Assembly: GCF_937889215.1 (NCBI RefSeq)
Contig: NZ_CALBEX010000012.1
Coordinates: 1-16,663 of the forward strand
Reading direction: 5' to 3'
DNA: 16,663 bases
Source: an uncultured Limnohabitans sp.
Lineage (GTDB): Bacteria; Pseudomonadota; Gammaproteobacteria; Burkholderiales; Burkholderiaceae_C
Made by a program: the position numbers and the translations under genes. The first letter of the stretch is position 1. Every line of letters starts with the position of its first letter. The notes beneath the pieces were generated by a model. It was not told where the DNA came from. It worked only from the letters and a program-made list of their open reading frames with translations, and did no database searches. Below, in pieces: positions 9,133 through 16,663 of the stretch.

Positions 9133-10958
9133 CGGATTTGGCCGAGCAGTTGGATGGCCTTGGCCTTCAGATCTCCGCTGGAGGAGGAGATCACAGACAA
9201 AATCAAAGCGCGAGCCAAGTCTTTGTCGCCTTTGGCGGACAACTGAGCGGCCAAGTTCAGCTTGCTCTGCTCTGTGTCGTCGGTGTTGGATCCGCTGGAC
9301 TGAGCCACTTGTGCCACTGGGGTCGGCGCAGGGGCATGGATTGGCGAGGGGGCAGGGTCGGCTGCTGCAGGCTGCGGCTGCAAGTTCAGGTCGATCGACG
9401 CGATGTCCTTGGGCATGCCCGTATTGCCCATGGGCATTTCCATGGCCGGTTCTGTGCTTGGAGGGTCGATGTCATCGTAGGCAGGGGCATAGACCGTTTG
9501 CGGTTCGCGTGACTTTCTGCGAACCCAGAACACAAACAACAAGAGGATGGCCAGCAAAGCCGCTGCCCATGTCCAAATTTGCTTGTTGTCTTGCACTTGC
9601 TGGACCAAAGATGCATACCCAGTGCCGCTTTGTGTTGGGGGCGTCGTGCTGGCATCGCTGCTGGTGGGTGGGGGGGAGGCCGATTCGGCAGATGGGGTGG
9701 TGCTGGAATTGGCCTTCACAACGGGCTGATTCTTGGCCAGCGCCTCCAGGTCTTGCAGGTTTTGGTTCAGTTCAGCCAGTTGGGTGGCGGTGTCTTTGGT
9801 TTCGCGTTCAGCGGCCAATTGGGCTTCCGCGTTGTTGTTCGTGACGCTGGATTTTGACAGTGTCAGCTTGTCTTGCTGCGGATTGGCCGTGGTTTCTCTG
9901 GCGGTCTCGGCCCCCACTTTGCCCGACATTTCGCGGGTGCTTTTGGCGTCAACCAACAAGGCAGACTGTGCCAGTCGTTGTGCATAGGCTGCAAAATCGC
10001 GTGCTTGGGCGAGCACCATTCTTCGTGCTTGTGCGCGAGGAATTTTCAGGGCTTCACTGGGGCTTGGAATCCGAATGACCGCACCGGCCTTGACCAAATT
10101 GACGTTGCCTTGGATGAATGCGTTCGGGTTGGCTTCAAGCATGGCCAAAAGCATCTGGTCCAAAGAAACATTGGGAGCCAAATGACGCAAAGCCAAACGC
10201 GAGGCCGTGTCGCCCGCTTTGACTTGGAGGCTGGTCTCGTTGTCGGAACTGGGTCCGGAGGAGGTCCCAGGACGAGCCGAAACGGCAGGCGTCTCCAAAG
10301 AGGCTGGCGATGCTGCGGCAGTCAGAGCCGAATTGTCGACGGGTGCGAACCGGTAAACAGGAATGTTTTTCTCATTGACTGTCACGCTGCTGGCGTTGAG
10401 TCCTGCGGGCAAGGGGATTGTTTGAACAGCCTGGTTGAGTGGCACAGTCGATGCCACCGCAATGGCGGCGGCTGGCAGCGGGTCCAATTTCGGAGGCGGC
10501 GTGAACGCGTCGGGTGGACTGGCGGTGACTGCTCGGTCATTGACCGAGTTCAAAAGCAATGCGTAATTTTTGACCAGTCGACCTGTGGCCCATTGGGTTT
10601 CCAAGATGAGGTCAACAAAATTTTCTCGGACAGGCAATTGGCCATTCAATGCAATGAAGCGTGCACCGTTGCTGCGCGTTTGCAACCTGGCGGTGATGCC
10701 CTCTAGCGCGGGGTTGTACTCCATGCCGGCCTGATTGAAACTGCTGGGGGAAGCCAATTGGGCCCGCAAGCTGCTCAGCTCCTCGGGTGTGGCTTGGGCG
10801 ATTTCAACTTCTGCACGCAATGGCTCACCAATGGCAGACAAAATTTGAAGTCGGCCCAGGTCCAGAGCCGATGCGGGGATGACCCATGCTGAAAAAACCA
10901 AAGCACACAAGGCTTTCATTTGGAGCTTGTTTTCTGTTTGGCGGTTGGATTGACCCAT
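9129..10958 (-). CDS. fimV: FimV/HubP-like cell-pole protein with LysM domain
   Basis: A 609-residue envelope protein. In order: signal peptide (1-31, hydrophobic 16-29, cleavage likely after ASA), FimV N-terminal domain (about 32-140, starting LDLGRLQILSAIGEPLRAEV), Pro/Ala/Ser linker, LysM-type peptidoglycan-binding domain (about 243-298), Ala-rich helical and coiled-coil stretch (about 305-405), Ser/Thr/Pro linker, one membrane helix (about 462-478) followed by RRKSRE, an acidic cytoplasmic linker, and a short conserved C-terminal domain (about 565-609). In Pseudomonas and Vibrio, FimV/HubP organises the cell pole and supports type IV pili; a similar role here is inference. It is shorter than the ~900-1600-residue gammaproteobacterial forms because the cytoplasmic part is small. 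The ATG at 10958 has an upstream GGGAAA; a TTG at 11000 and an ATG at 10919 are alternatives. The gene starts 38 bases after the asd stop. Confidence 0.92.
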   Translation of the reverse strand: MGQSNRQTENKLQMKALCALVFSAWVIPASALDLGRLQILSAIGEPLRAEVEIAQATPEELSSLRAQLASPSSFNQAGMEYNPALEGITARLQTRSNGARFIALNGQLPVRENFVDLILETQWATGRLVKNYALLLNSVNDRAVTASPPDAFTPPPKLDPLPAAAIAVASTVPLNQAVQTIPLPAGLNASSVTVNEKNIPVYRFAPVDNSALTAAASPASLETPAVSARPGTSSGPSSDNETSLQVKAGDTASRLALRHLAPNVSLDQMLLAMLEANPNAFIQGNVNLVKAGAVIRIPSPSEALKIPRAQARRMVLAQARDFAAYAQRLAQSALLVDAKSTREMSGKVGAETARETTANPQQDKLTLSKSSVTNNNAEAQLAAERETKDTATQLAELNQNLQDLEALAKNQPVVKANSSTTPSAESASPPPTSSDASTTPPTQSGTGYASLVQQVQDNKQIWTWAAALLAILLLFVFWVRRKSREPQTVYAPAYDDIDPPSTEPAMEMPMGNTGMPKDIASIDLNLQPQPAAADPAPSPIHAPAPTPVAQVAQSSGSNTDDTEQSKLNLAAQLSAKGDKDLARALILSVISSSSGDLKAKAIQLLGQIR

Positions 10959-10996
10959 GAGTTTCCCAAAAATTGTTGTTGTGTCGCTGTCAAGTA

Positions 10997-12154
10997 TCAA
11001 GCGTCAAGCAAGATACGGAGCATGCGGCGCAGCGGCTCGGCTGCACCCCACAGCAATTGGTCACCAATGGTAAAGGCGCCAATGTACTCCGGTCCCATGG
11101 TCAACTTTCGTACTCGTCCCACGGGGATGGCCATGGTGCCGGTGACCGCCACGGGTGTCAAGGCCCTAATGGTGGCCTCCCGGGTATTGGGCACCAGTTG
11201 GACCCATTCGTTGTCGGCTGCGATCATGGCCTCAATGTCGGCCACGGGCACGTCTTTTTTGAGTTTGAAGGTCAGGGCCTGGCTGTGGCAACGCATGGCA
11301 CCCACCCGCACGCAAAAACCGTCCACGGGAATGGCAGCAGCGTCAAAACCTTCACCCATGCCCAAAATCTTGTTCGTTTCGGCCATGCCTTTCCACTCTT
11401 CTTTGGACGTGCCCCAACCGGCTTCGTCCCGGTTTTTGCCGATGCCCAGATCTTTGTCGATCCAAGGAATCAGCGAGCCGCCCAGCGGCACGCCAAAGTT
11501 GGCGGTCTCAGAGGCGGTCAGGGCGCGTTGCTTGGCGACCACCAAGCGGTCAATTTCCAAAATAGCGCTCTTGGGGTCGTCCAGCAGGGCTTTGACTTCC
11601 GCGTTCAGCGTGCCGTATTGGGTCAGCAGTTCGCGCATGTGTTGTGCGCCGCCGCCCGAAGCCGCTTGGTAAGTCTGGGTGCTCATCCACTCGACCAAAC
11701 CGGCCTTGTAAAGTGCGCCCACGCCCATCAGCATGCACGAGACGGTGCAGTTGCCGCCCACCCAGTTGTTGCCGCCGTGGGCCAGGGCGTTTTTGATCAC
11801 GGGCATGTTGACCGGATCGAGAACAATCACGGCGTCTTTTTCCATGCGCAGGGTCGATGCGGCGTCGATCCAGTGGCCGTTCCAGCCGGCAGCCCGCAAC
11901 TTGGGGAAGACCTCAGAGGTGTAGTCGCCGCCTTGGGCAGTGATGATGATCTCGCAGCGCTTGAGCTGCTCAATGTTGAAAGCGTCTTGCAGCGTGGTTT
12001 CGTTCTTGGCCATCGAGGGGGCTTTGCCGCCCGCGTTGGATGTGGAGAAGAACAAAGGCTCGATCAGGTCAAAGTCTTTTTCCTGCATCATGCGGTCCAT
12101 CAGAACCGAGCCGACCATGCCGCGCCAGCCGACCAAACCTACTAACTTGCTCAT
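10997..12154 (-). CDS. asd: aspartate-semialdehyde dehydrogenase
   Basis: Reduces aspartyl phosphate to aspartate semialdehyde with NADPH, the branch point for lysine/diaminopimelate, threonine, methionine and isoleucine. At 385 residues it is longer than E. coli Asd (367). The N-terminal [13 protein letters not shown] binds NADP; the active-site Cys is Cys136 in [11 protein letters not shown], and the catalytic His is His290 in [12 protein letters not shown]. The C-terminus [20 protein letters not shown] is highly conserved. A ~10-residue insertion ([10 protein letters not shown], about 241-250) is seen relative to the E. coli sequence as I remember it. It starts at ATG 12154 with AAAGGG eight bases upstream. 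The 249-base leader contains a Thr/Lys/Ile-rich short reading frame and overlapping hairpins, suggesting attenuation by pathway end products. Confidence 0.98.
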   Translation of the reverse strand: MSKLVGLVGWRGMVGSVLMDRMMQEKDFDLIEPLFFSTSNAGGKAPSMAKNETTLQDAFNIEQLKRCEIIITAQGGDYTSEVFPKLRAAGWNGHWIDAASTLRMEKDAVIVLDPVNMPVIKNALAHGGNNWVGGNCTVSCMLMGVGALYKAGLVEWMSTQTYQAASGGGAQHMRELLTQYGTLNAEVKALLDDPKSAILEIDRLVVAKQRALTASETANFGVPLGGSLIPWIDKDLGIGKNRDEAGWGTSKEEWKGMAETNKILGMGEGFDAAAIPVDGFCVRVGAMRCHSQALTFKLKKDVPVADIEAMIAADNEWVQLVPNTREATIRALTPVAVTGTMAIPVGRVRKLTMGPEYIGAFTIGDQLLWGAAEPLRRMLRILLDA

Positions 12155-12176
12155 TTCAACGCCCTTTCAGTTTTTA

Positions 12177-12220
12177 AAACAGTGGTTGACCAGACTGTTT
12201 GCCCGGCTCGTCTGGCCGGG
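12177..12220 (-). promoter_or_regulatory. overlapping hairpins in the asd leader (candidate attenuator)
   Basis: Three stems compete here. Stem B: CCCGGC (12202-12207) with GCCGGG (12215-12220), loop 7. Stem C: CCAGAC (12190-12195) with GTCTGG (12210-12215), extendable by two pairs including a G-U in the - strand RNA. Stem D: AAACAGT (12177-12183) with ACTGTTT (12194-12200), loop 10. Stem C shares bases with both B and D, so B plus D and C alone are mutually exclusive folds, the usual logic of an attenuator. Stem D is followed on the - strand by only one further U and then AAAAAC, so it is a weak intrinsic terminator at best. The asd ribosome site (12162-12167) lies ten bases further on. A small stem (GAAAC 12232-12236 with GTTTC 12244-12248) sits at the stop of the upstream short frame. 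Confidence 0.4.
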
Positions 12221-12246
12221 GGGCGCACGACGAAACCGGAGCCGTT

Positions 12247-12348
12247 TCAGCCCGTAATGGTCGTGGTTTTTTTGGTGCTTGAACGCGCGCCAACAGCTGC
12301 CGTGTCGGCAGAAGCAAAGTTCAGGTTGAACAGGCGGGCGTTAAACAT
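12247..12348 (-). CDS. candidate Thr/Lys/Ile-rich leader peptide upstream of asd
   Basis: A 33-codon frame between leuB and asd, ending ...STKKTTTITG. Codons 25-32 (T K K T T T I T) encode only threonine, lysine and isoleucine, all made from the product of Asd. The tail resembles the threonine-isoleucine runs of the enterobacterial thr leader peptide. The frame ends about 92 bases before the asd start, and competing hairpins fill the space between. There is no visible ribosome binding site before the ATG at 12348, but TACAAT (12356-12361) lies seven bases upstream, so the transcript could be leaderless. The frame could also be chance: the + strand here is simply T-rich. The frame is open further upstream into the end of leuB. 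I did not recognise a known protein. Confidence 0.4.
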   Translation of the reverse strand: MFNARLFNLNFASADTAAVGARSSTKKTTTITG

Positions 12349-12355
12349 GACTGAA

Positions 12356-12361
12356 ATTGTA
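12356..12361 (-). promoter_or_regulatory. possible -10 element for the asd leader transcript
   Basis: TACAAT on the - strand, one mismatch from the TATAAT consensus, in the leuB-asd gap. Transcription starting about eight bases downstream would begin at or beside the ATG of the short leader frame. No good -35 lies at 16-18 bases; TGTCAC is 21 bases upstream. It is a weak candidate that would let asd be expressed separately from leuCDB. Confidence 0.3.
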
Positions 12362-12403
12362 ATGGAAGCTGCCCTGGCATTCGTGACAGCATCCGTGATG
12401 GCA

Positions 12404-13489
12404 TTAAGCCAGCGCTTTGACCACCGCATCACCCATTTCGCGGGTGCCAACTTTGGTGGTGCCTTCGCTGTAAATGTCGCCGGTGCGCAGGCCTTGGGCC
12501 AGCACTTTTTGCACCGCCGCTTCGATGCGTTCGGCGGCTTCGCCTTGGTTCAGACTGAAGCGCAGCATCATCGCGGCCGACAAGATGGTGGCCAGCGGGT
12601 TGGCCACGCCTTTGCCTGCGATGTCGGGGGCGCTGCCGTGGCTGGGCTCGTACAGGCCTTGGTTCTTGGTGTTCAGGCTGGCCGAAGGCAGCATGCCGAT
12701 GGAGCCCGTGAGCATAGAGGCTTCGTCGCTCAGGATGTCGCCGAACATATTGCCAGTGACCACCACGTCAAAGCGCTTGGGTTCCTTGACCAATTGCATG
12801 GCCGCGTTGTCCACGTACATGTGGTCCAGGGCGATGTCGGGGTACTCTTTGCCGACCTCGGTGACCACGTCTTTCCAGAACTGGAAGGTTTCGAGCACGT
12901 TGGCTTTGTCCACGCTGGTCACGCGGCCTTCTTTACCCGCAGCCTTGCGCTTGCGGGCAGCCTGAAAGGCCACATGCGCGATGCGCTCGATCTCGGGCTT
13001 GGAGTAGCGCATGGTGTCAAAGGCTTCCTCAGCACCAGGGAAGTGGCCATCGGTCGCGATGCGGCGGCCGCGTGGCTGACCAAAGTAAATGTCGCCAGTC
13101 AGCTCGCGGATGATCAAGATGTCCAGACCCGAAATCAACTCGGGCTTGAGGCTGGATGCACCCACCAGCTGTTCGTAGCAAATGGCAGGGCGGAAGTTGG
13201 CGAACAAGCCCATGTTCTTGCGCAGGCCCAAAATGGCTTGCTCGGGGCGCAGAGGGCGGTCGAGCTTGTCGTATTTCCAGTCGCCGACCGCGCCAAACAG
13301 CACGGCGTCACTGTCCATGGCCAGCTTGAGCGTGGCTTCGGGCAGGGGATGGCCATGAGCGTCATAGGCCGCGCCGCCGACCAAGGCGGTTTCCATCTCG
13401 AACTTCAAGTCGAGCGTGTTCAAAACTTTGACGGCTTCGGCGACGATTTCGGTGCCGATGCCATCACCGGGGAGGACTGCGATTTTCAT
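12404..13489 (-). CDS. leuB: 3-isopropylmalate dehydrogenase
   Basis: Oxidises and decarboxylates 3-isopropylmalate with NAD to 2-oxoisocaproate, the third leucine-specific step. It has 361 residues, as expected. Family features: [11 protein letters not shown] at the N-terminus, the substrate-binding arginines in [13 protein letters not shown] (89-101), the catalytic Tyr region [15 protein letters not shown] (127-141), Lys195 and Asp227 ([10 protein letters not shown]), and the isocitrate/isopropylmalate signature [18 protein letters not shown] (246-263) with metal-binding Asp251 and Asp255. ATG 13489 is preceded by GGAA. It lies 24 bases after leuD and is followed by the 249-base asd leader, the largest gap in the array. 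Confidence 0.98.
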   Translation of the reverse strand: MKIAVLPGDGIGTEIVAEAVKVLNTLDLKFEMETALVGGAAYDAHGHPLPEATLKLAMDSDAVLFGAVGDWKYDKLDRPLRPEQAILGLRKNMGLFANFRPAICYEQLVGASSLKPELISGLDILIIRELTGDIYFGQPRGRRIATDGHFPGAEEAFDTMRYSKPEIERIAHVAFQAARKRKAAGKEGRVTSVDKANVLETFQFWKDVVTEVGKEYPDIALDHMYVDNAAMQLVKEPKRFDVVVTGNMFGDILSDEASMLTGSIGMLPSASLNTKNQGLYEPSHGSAPDIAGKGVANPLATILSAAMMLRFSLNQGEAAERIEAAVQKVLAQGLRTGDIYSEGTTKVGTREMGDAVVKALA

Positions 13490-13513
13490 GAGAATTCCAG
13501 TGTTGTCAGGGGC

Positions 13514-14167
13514 TTAGGCGTTGACGGCGGTGTGGGCCAGCCAAGGTTTGGTGGCCAGGCGCTCAGCTTCAAAAGCTTTGATCTTGTCGGCGTGGCGCAA
13601 TGTCAAGCCGATGTCGTCGAGACCATTGATCAAACAGAACTTGCGGAAAGCCTGCACCTCGAACGGGATTTCTTCACCCTGCGGGCGCACCACCACTTGG
13701 CGTTCCAGGTCCACCGTGAGTTCGTAGCCGGGGAAAGCCAAGACTTCGTCGAACAGCTGGGCCACCACGGCTTCTGGCAGCACGATGGGCAGCAAGCCGT
13801 TTTTGAAGCAATTGTTGAAAAAGATGTCGGCAAAGCTGGGTGCGATCACGCAGCGAAAGCCGTACTGGTCGATCGCCCAGGGCGCGTGTTCGCGGCTGGA
13901 GCCGCAGCCGAAGTTCTTGCGGGCCAGCAACACGCTAGCGCCTTGGTAGCGCGGCTGGTTCAGCACGAAGTCCGGATTGGGTTTGCGGCTGTTTGGGTCT
14001 TGGCCAGGCTCACCCGGGTCCAAGTAGCGCCATGCGTCAAACAGGTTGGGGCCAAAGCCGGTCTTGCGGATCGACTTGAGGAACTGCTTTGGGATGATGG
14101 CGTCGGTGTCCACGTTGGCGCGGTCCATCGGGGCCACCAGGCCTTTGAGGAGGGTGAATTTTTGCAT
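13514..14167 (-). CDS. leuD: 3-isopropylmalate dehydratase small subunit
   Basis: With LeuC it forms isopropylmalate isomerase, interconverting 2- and 3-isopropylmalate. It has 217 residues (E. coli 201). The N-terminus has [18 protein letters not shown], and [12 protein letters not shown], the aconitase swivel-domain signature carrying substrate-contacting residues, is intact. The frame extends upstream to 14212 inside the end of leuC, but ATG 14167 fits the family N-terminus (MQKFTLLKG) and has GAGGA upstream at good spacing. The gap from leuC is 19 bases. Confidence 0.97.
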   Translation of the reverse strand: MQKFTLLKGLVAPMDRANVDTDAIIPKQFLKSIRKTGFGPNLFDAWRYLDPGEPGQDPNSRKPNPDFVLNQPRYQGASVLLARKNFGCGSSREHAPWAIDQYGFRCVIAPSFADIFFNNCFKNGLLPIVLPEAVVAQLFDEVLAFPGYELTVDLERQVVVRPQGEEIPFEVQAFRKFCLINGLDDIGLTLRHADKIKAFEAERLATKPWLAHTAVNA

Positions 14168-14186
14168 GTTGGGGTCCTCGAGCGCT

Positions 14187-15608
14187 TCAGGCGAATTTTC
14201 GGATGTCAACAAAATGGCCGTGCACAGCAGCAGCGGCGGCCATGGCGGGGCTGACCAAGTGGGTGCGCCCGCCCGCGCCCTGACGGCCTTCGAAGTTGCG
14301 GTTGCTGGTCGAGGCGCAACGTTCGCCGGGCTCCAGGCGGTCGGCGTTCATGGCCAAGCACATGGAACAGCCGGGTTCGCGCCATTCAAAGCCAGCGGCC
14401 TTGAAGATTTCATGCAGGCCTTCCGCCTCAGCTTGCGCCTTGACCAGACCTGAGCCGGGCACGACCATGGCCAGCTTGACGTTCTTGGCCACTTTTTGGC
14501 CGAGCTTTTTGACGATGGCTGCGGCTTCGCGCATGTCTTCGATGCGGCTGTTGGTGCACGAGCCAATGAAGACTTTGTCAATGGTGATGTCGGCCAAGGC
14601 CTTTCCGGGCTGCAGACCCATGTAAGTCAGTGCACGCTCAATGGCGTCGCGCTTGACGTCGTCTTTTTCTTTGTCCGGATCGGGCGTGTGGGCGTCGATG
14701 CCCAGCACCATTTCGGGCGAAGTGCCCCAAGTGACTTGCGGCACGATGGCGCTGGCGTCCAGTTCCACCACGGCGTCAAAGTGCGCACCGGGGTCGGACT
14801 GCAGGGTTTTCCAGTAGGCCACGGCATGGTCCCATTCCACACCCGTGGGCGAGAGCAGACGGCCTTTGACGTACTCGATGGTTTTTTCGTCCACCGCCAC
14901 CAGGCCCGCGCGCGCGCCGCCTTCGATGGCCATGTTGCAGACGGTCATGCGGCCTTCCATGCTCAAGCTGCGGATGGCCGAACCTGCGAATTCAATGGTG
15001 TAGCCGGTGCCGCCAGCGGTGCCGATCTTGCCGATGATGGCCAGCACGATGTCTTTGCCAGTGATGCCGTTGGCCAGCTTGCCCTCGACCTTGATCAGCA
15101 TGTTCTTGGCTTTTTTGGCCAAAAGGGTTTGGGTGGCCATGACGTGCTCGACTTCGGAAGTGCCGATGCCGTGCGCCAATGCACCAAACGCGCCGTGGGT
15201 GGACGTGTGCGAGTCGCCGCAGACCACGGTCATGCCGGGCAGGGTGGCGCCGTTTTCTGGGCCAATGACGTGCACGATGCCTTGGCGCTTGGACAAGAAG
15301 GGGAAGAAAGCGGCGGAGCCGTATTCCGCCATGTTCGCGTCGAGCGTGGTGATTTGTTCTTTGCTGATCGGGTCGGTGATGCCGTCGTAGCCCAACTCCC
15401 AGCCGGTGGTAGGGGTGTTGTGGTCGGCAGTCGCCACGATGGAGCTGACGCGCCAGACCTTGCGGCCGGCTTGGCGCAGGCCTTCAAAAGCTTGGGGGCT
15501 GGTGACTTCGTGCACCAAGTGGCGGTCGATGTAGAGGACGGAGGTGCCGTCTTCTTCGGTGTGGACGACGTGTTCGTCCCAGATTTTGTCGTAGAGCGTG
15601 CGTGCCAT
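14187..15608 (-). CDS. leuC: 3-isopropylmalate dehydratase large subunit
   Basis: The iron-sulphur subunit of isopropylmalate isomerase, an aconitase-family enzyme. It has 473 residues (E. coli 466). The three 4Fe-4S ligands are visible: Cys351 in [12 protein letters not shown], and Cys414 and Cys417 in [11 protein letters not shown]. Other aconitase blocks are intact: [13 protein letters not shown] near 130-142 and [18 protein letters not shown] near 218-235. It starts at ATG 15608 with an AAGGAAG ribosome site. It is the first gene of the leu-asd-fimV-truA-trp-accD array, and its promoter should lie in the 152 bases upstream. Confidence 0.98.
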   Translation of the reverse strand: MARTLYDKIWDEHVVHTEEDGTSVLYIDRHLVHEVTSPQAFEGLRQAGRKVWRVSSIVATADHNTPTTGWELGYDGITDPISKEQITTLDANMAEYGSAAFFPFLSKRQGIVHVIGPENGATLPGMTVVCGDSHTSTHGAFGALAHGIGTSEVEHVMATQTLLAKKAKNMLIKVEGKLANGITGKDIVLAIIGKIGTAGGTGYTIEFAGSAIRSLSMEGRMTVCNMAIEGGARAGLVAVDEKTIEYVKGRLLSPTGVEWDHAVAYWKTLQSDPGAHFDAVVELDASAIVPQVTWGTSPEMVLGIDAHTPDPDKEKDDVKRDAIERALTYMGLQPGKALADITIDKVFIGSCTNSRIEDMREAAAIVKKLGQKVAKNVKLAMVVPGSGLVKAQAEAEGLHEIFKAAGFEWREPGCSMCLAMNADRLEPGERCASTSNRNFEGRQGAGGRTHLVSPAMAAAAAVHGHFVDIRKFA

Positions 15609-15634
15609 GGAGCTTCCTTGCTGTGCAAGCTGCC

Positions 15635-15667
15635 ATTTTATGCGGATCGCTGCCCTTGTTCTGTCAT
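15635..15667 (-). promoter_or_regulatory. possible leuC promoter
   Basis: On the - strand, TAAAAT (15635-15640) is the best -10 match in the gap between the LapB-like gene and leuC, 26 bases before the leuC ATG. ATGACA (15662-15667) is a fair -35, but the spacing of 21 bases is longer than optimal. I saw no leucine-rich leader frame and no clear operator. Treat it as a weak candidate. Confidence 0.3.
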
Positions 15668-15679
15668 GCGCGCACTCAG

Positions 15680-15704
15680 AAAAGCCAAAAGCCCACGCCT
15701 TGGC
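15680..15704 (-). terminator. possible weak terminator after the LapB-like gene
   Basis: On the - strand, GCCAAGG (15704-15698) can pair with TTTTGGC (15690-15684) through five Watson-Crick and two G-U pairs around a seven-base loop. UUUU (15683-15680) follows. It lies about 57 bases past the LapB-like stop and upstream of the suggested leuC promoter, so it could separate the two units. The stem is weak. Confidence 0.35.
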
Positions 15705-15760
15705 GACTTGTTGAGGTCATGTAGTGGGTTTTGGGGGACAGACGCTGGTTTGATCGCAGG

Positions 15761-16663
15761 CTAAAGCTCTTCCACCCGGCGTGGTGGGTAGCTGTCCCAT
15801 GCTTGGCAGCCAGGGCAATGCCAGAAATGCGCTTTGGCTTCAAAGCCACAAGCGGCGCAGCGGTAGCGTGCCAATGGCTTGGTGGCCTGTTCCAAGGCCT
15901 TTTGCACAGGTGCGGGCAGCGCCGTCTGGCCAGGCTGGTGGCCCGTCAGCCATCGGCTGGCCGCTATCAATGACGGGTGGGTTTGCAGGTGGTCCAGGTA
16001 ACGCTGTGACGCCGCGGCCTCGGTGCTTGCGCTGGGTGGCTCTGAATTCAGGGCCGTGATCGCGTCCAACACATCGATGCAAGGCTGGCGCTGGTAATGG
16101 GTTTGCAGCAAGCGGCTGGCTTCAGGGGTTCTGTCGCAAGCCCGGGCGGCTTGGACCAGGCTGTCTGCGGCCAGTGGCGCGGTGATGTCGTTTCGCTCGA
16201 ACAAGACCGCCAAAGTCTCGTAAGCGAGGGCACTTTGGCCCTGGCTTGCATAAAGCTGGCCCAGCAAAATGCGCGGCCTGGCGGCATCCGGGTGGCTTTG
16301 CAGGGTTTGAATGAGCCACTCCCGGGCTTGGTCGGCGGCCCCTTTTTGCACGGCTTCAAGCGCACGTTCGCACTCGTAGTGCGCCATTCGGACGCTGAAG
16401 TTGGCCTCCCCTGAGCTCTCCAGCAAGCGGGCCACGGCTGTGGCTTCTGTCCATTCCCGTGAGCGTTCGTAAATGGCCATGCGGGCCAGGCGGGCGAGCC
16501 AGACCTGGGCGTTGGCGAGGGCGCCGTTGGCGAGCGCGAGCCCCAGGCCGCCCTGCTTCAGGGCCGGGGAACCGCCCGCGTCGGACCACGCCTGCGCGGG
16601 GCTCGGGCTCGCGGCGGGTGCGCACGCAGCCATGGTGACGGCCGACGCCTTGGTCGCGGGGCT
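15761..16663 (-). CDS. lapB: LapB/YciM-like TPR-rubredoxin protein, partial
   Basis: The C-terminal part of a lipopolysaccharide assembly protein B homologue, an inner-membrane-anchored protein that in E. coli recruits FtsH to control LpxC and so lipopolysaccharide synthesis. Helical TPR-like repeats run from about 16490 down to 15900. The C-terminus has the rubredoxin-type metal site: CAAC then CPGC (Cys codons between 15806 and 15859), in the family pattern YRC-x2-CGF...WHCPGCQAW. The frame stays open to the window edge, so the start is not seen; an internal ATG at 16633 is probably not the true start. From about 16480 outward the protein no longer looks like LapB and GC rises to about 79%, so the outer ~60 residues are suspect. 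It precedes leuC by 152 bases on the same strand. Confidence 0.8.
   Translation of the reverse strand, partial: SPATKASAVTMAACAPAASPSPAQAWSDAGGSPALKQGGLGLALANGALANAQVWLARLARMAIYERSREWTEATAVARLLESSGEANFSVRMAHYECERALEAVQKGAADQAREWLIQTLQSHPDAARPRILLGQLYASQGQSALAYETLAVLFERNDITAPLAADSLVQAARACDRTPEASRLLQTHYQRQPCIDVLDAITALNSEPPSASTEAAASQRYLDHLQTHPSLIAASRWLTGHQPGQTALPAPVQKALEQATKPLARYRCAACGFEAKAHFWHCPGCQAWDSYPPRRVEEL

Noticed and set aside
10959-11000. TTG start for fimV overlapping the asd stop
   Set aside because: It would add 14 residues before the signal peptide; ATG 10958 has a better ribosome site and gives a normal signal sequence.
12182-14254. 690-codon + strand open frame opposite leuB, leuD and the end of leuC
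   Set aside because: It spans several well-supported - strand genes and the gap, reads as His/Val/Ala/Gln-rich sequence typical of the complement of GC-rich codons, and shows no recognisable domain.
15609-15760. Leucine leader peptide upstream of leuC
   Set aside because: I checked the short frames on the - strand (for example [14 protein letters not shown] and MTEQGQRSA); none has a run of leucine codons.
14496-15764. 422-codon + strand frame opposite leuC
   Set aside because: Shadow of leuC: same composition bias, no family motifs, no ribosome site.

Overview
The window looks like a chromosomal segment of a betaproteobacterium of the order Burkholderiales, most likely Comamonadaceae (Limnohabitans/Rhodoferax-like). 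This rests on gene order (leuC-leuD-leuB-asd-fimV-truA-trpF-trpB-trpA-accD on one strand is a known Burkholderiales arrangement), on protein sequence flavour, and on a GC-rich genome. The genus is inference. It is a dense housekeeping region: I see no insertion sequence, prophage, CRISPR array, tRNA or rRNA.

Layout, left to right. nagZ (muropeptide recycling) and a small one-helix membrane protein run on the + strand and end at a perfect-palindrome bidirectional terminator, shared with lysS coming the other way. Upstream of lysS on the - strand lies a stand-alone LON-domain protein, divergent from a + strand YggT-family membrane protein with only 33 bases between the starts. YggT ends at a second bidirectional hairpin terminator (15-bp stem), which also closes the long - strand array.

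The long array is transcribed right to left from about 15.6 kb to 4.5 kb: leuC, leuD, leuB (leucine synthesis), a 249-base gap, asd (aspartate-family amino acids), a FimV/HubP-like cell-wall-binding membrane protein, truA (tRNA pseudouridine synthase), trpF, trpB, trpA (tryptophan synthesis) and accD (fatty acid synthesis). fimV-truA and truA-trpF overlap by four bases (GTGA and ATGA), so the non-metabolic genes are physically coupled to the trp genes. Upstream of leuC is the C-terminal part of a LapB/YciM-like TPR-rubredoxin protein that runs off the window.

Two places merit attention. First, the leuB-asd gap contains a 33-codon reading frame whose codons 25-32 encode only Thr, Lys and Ile, all end products of the aspartate pathway. 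It is followed by overlapping, mutually exclusive hairpins just before asd. This looks like a leader-peptide attenuator for asd and is the best candidate for an undescribed regulatory element here. Second, the last ~170 bases jump to about 79% GC, exactly where the LapB-like protein stops resembling its family, which suggests an assembly misjoin at a contig end or a real rearrangement. Many long open frames opposite the - strand genes are GC-driven shadows and were left out.
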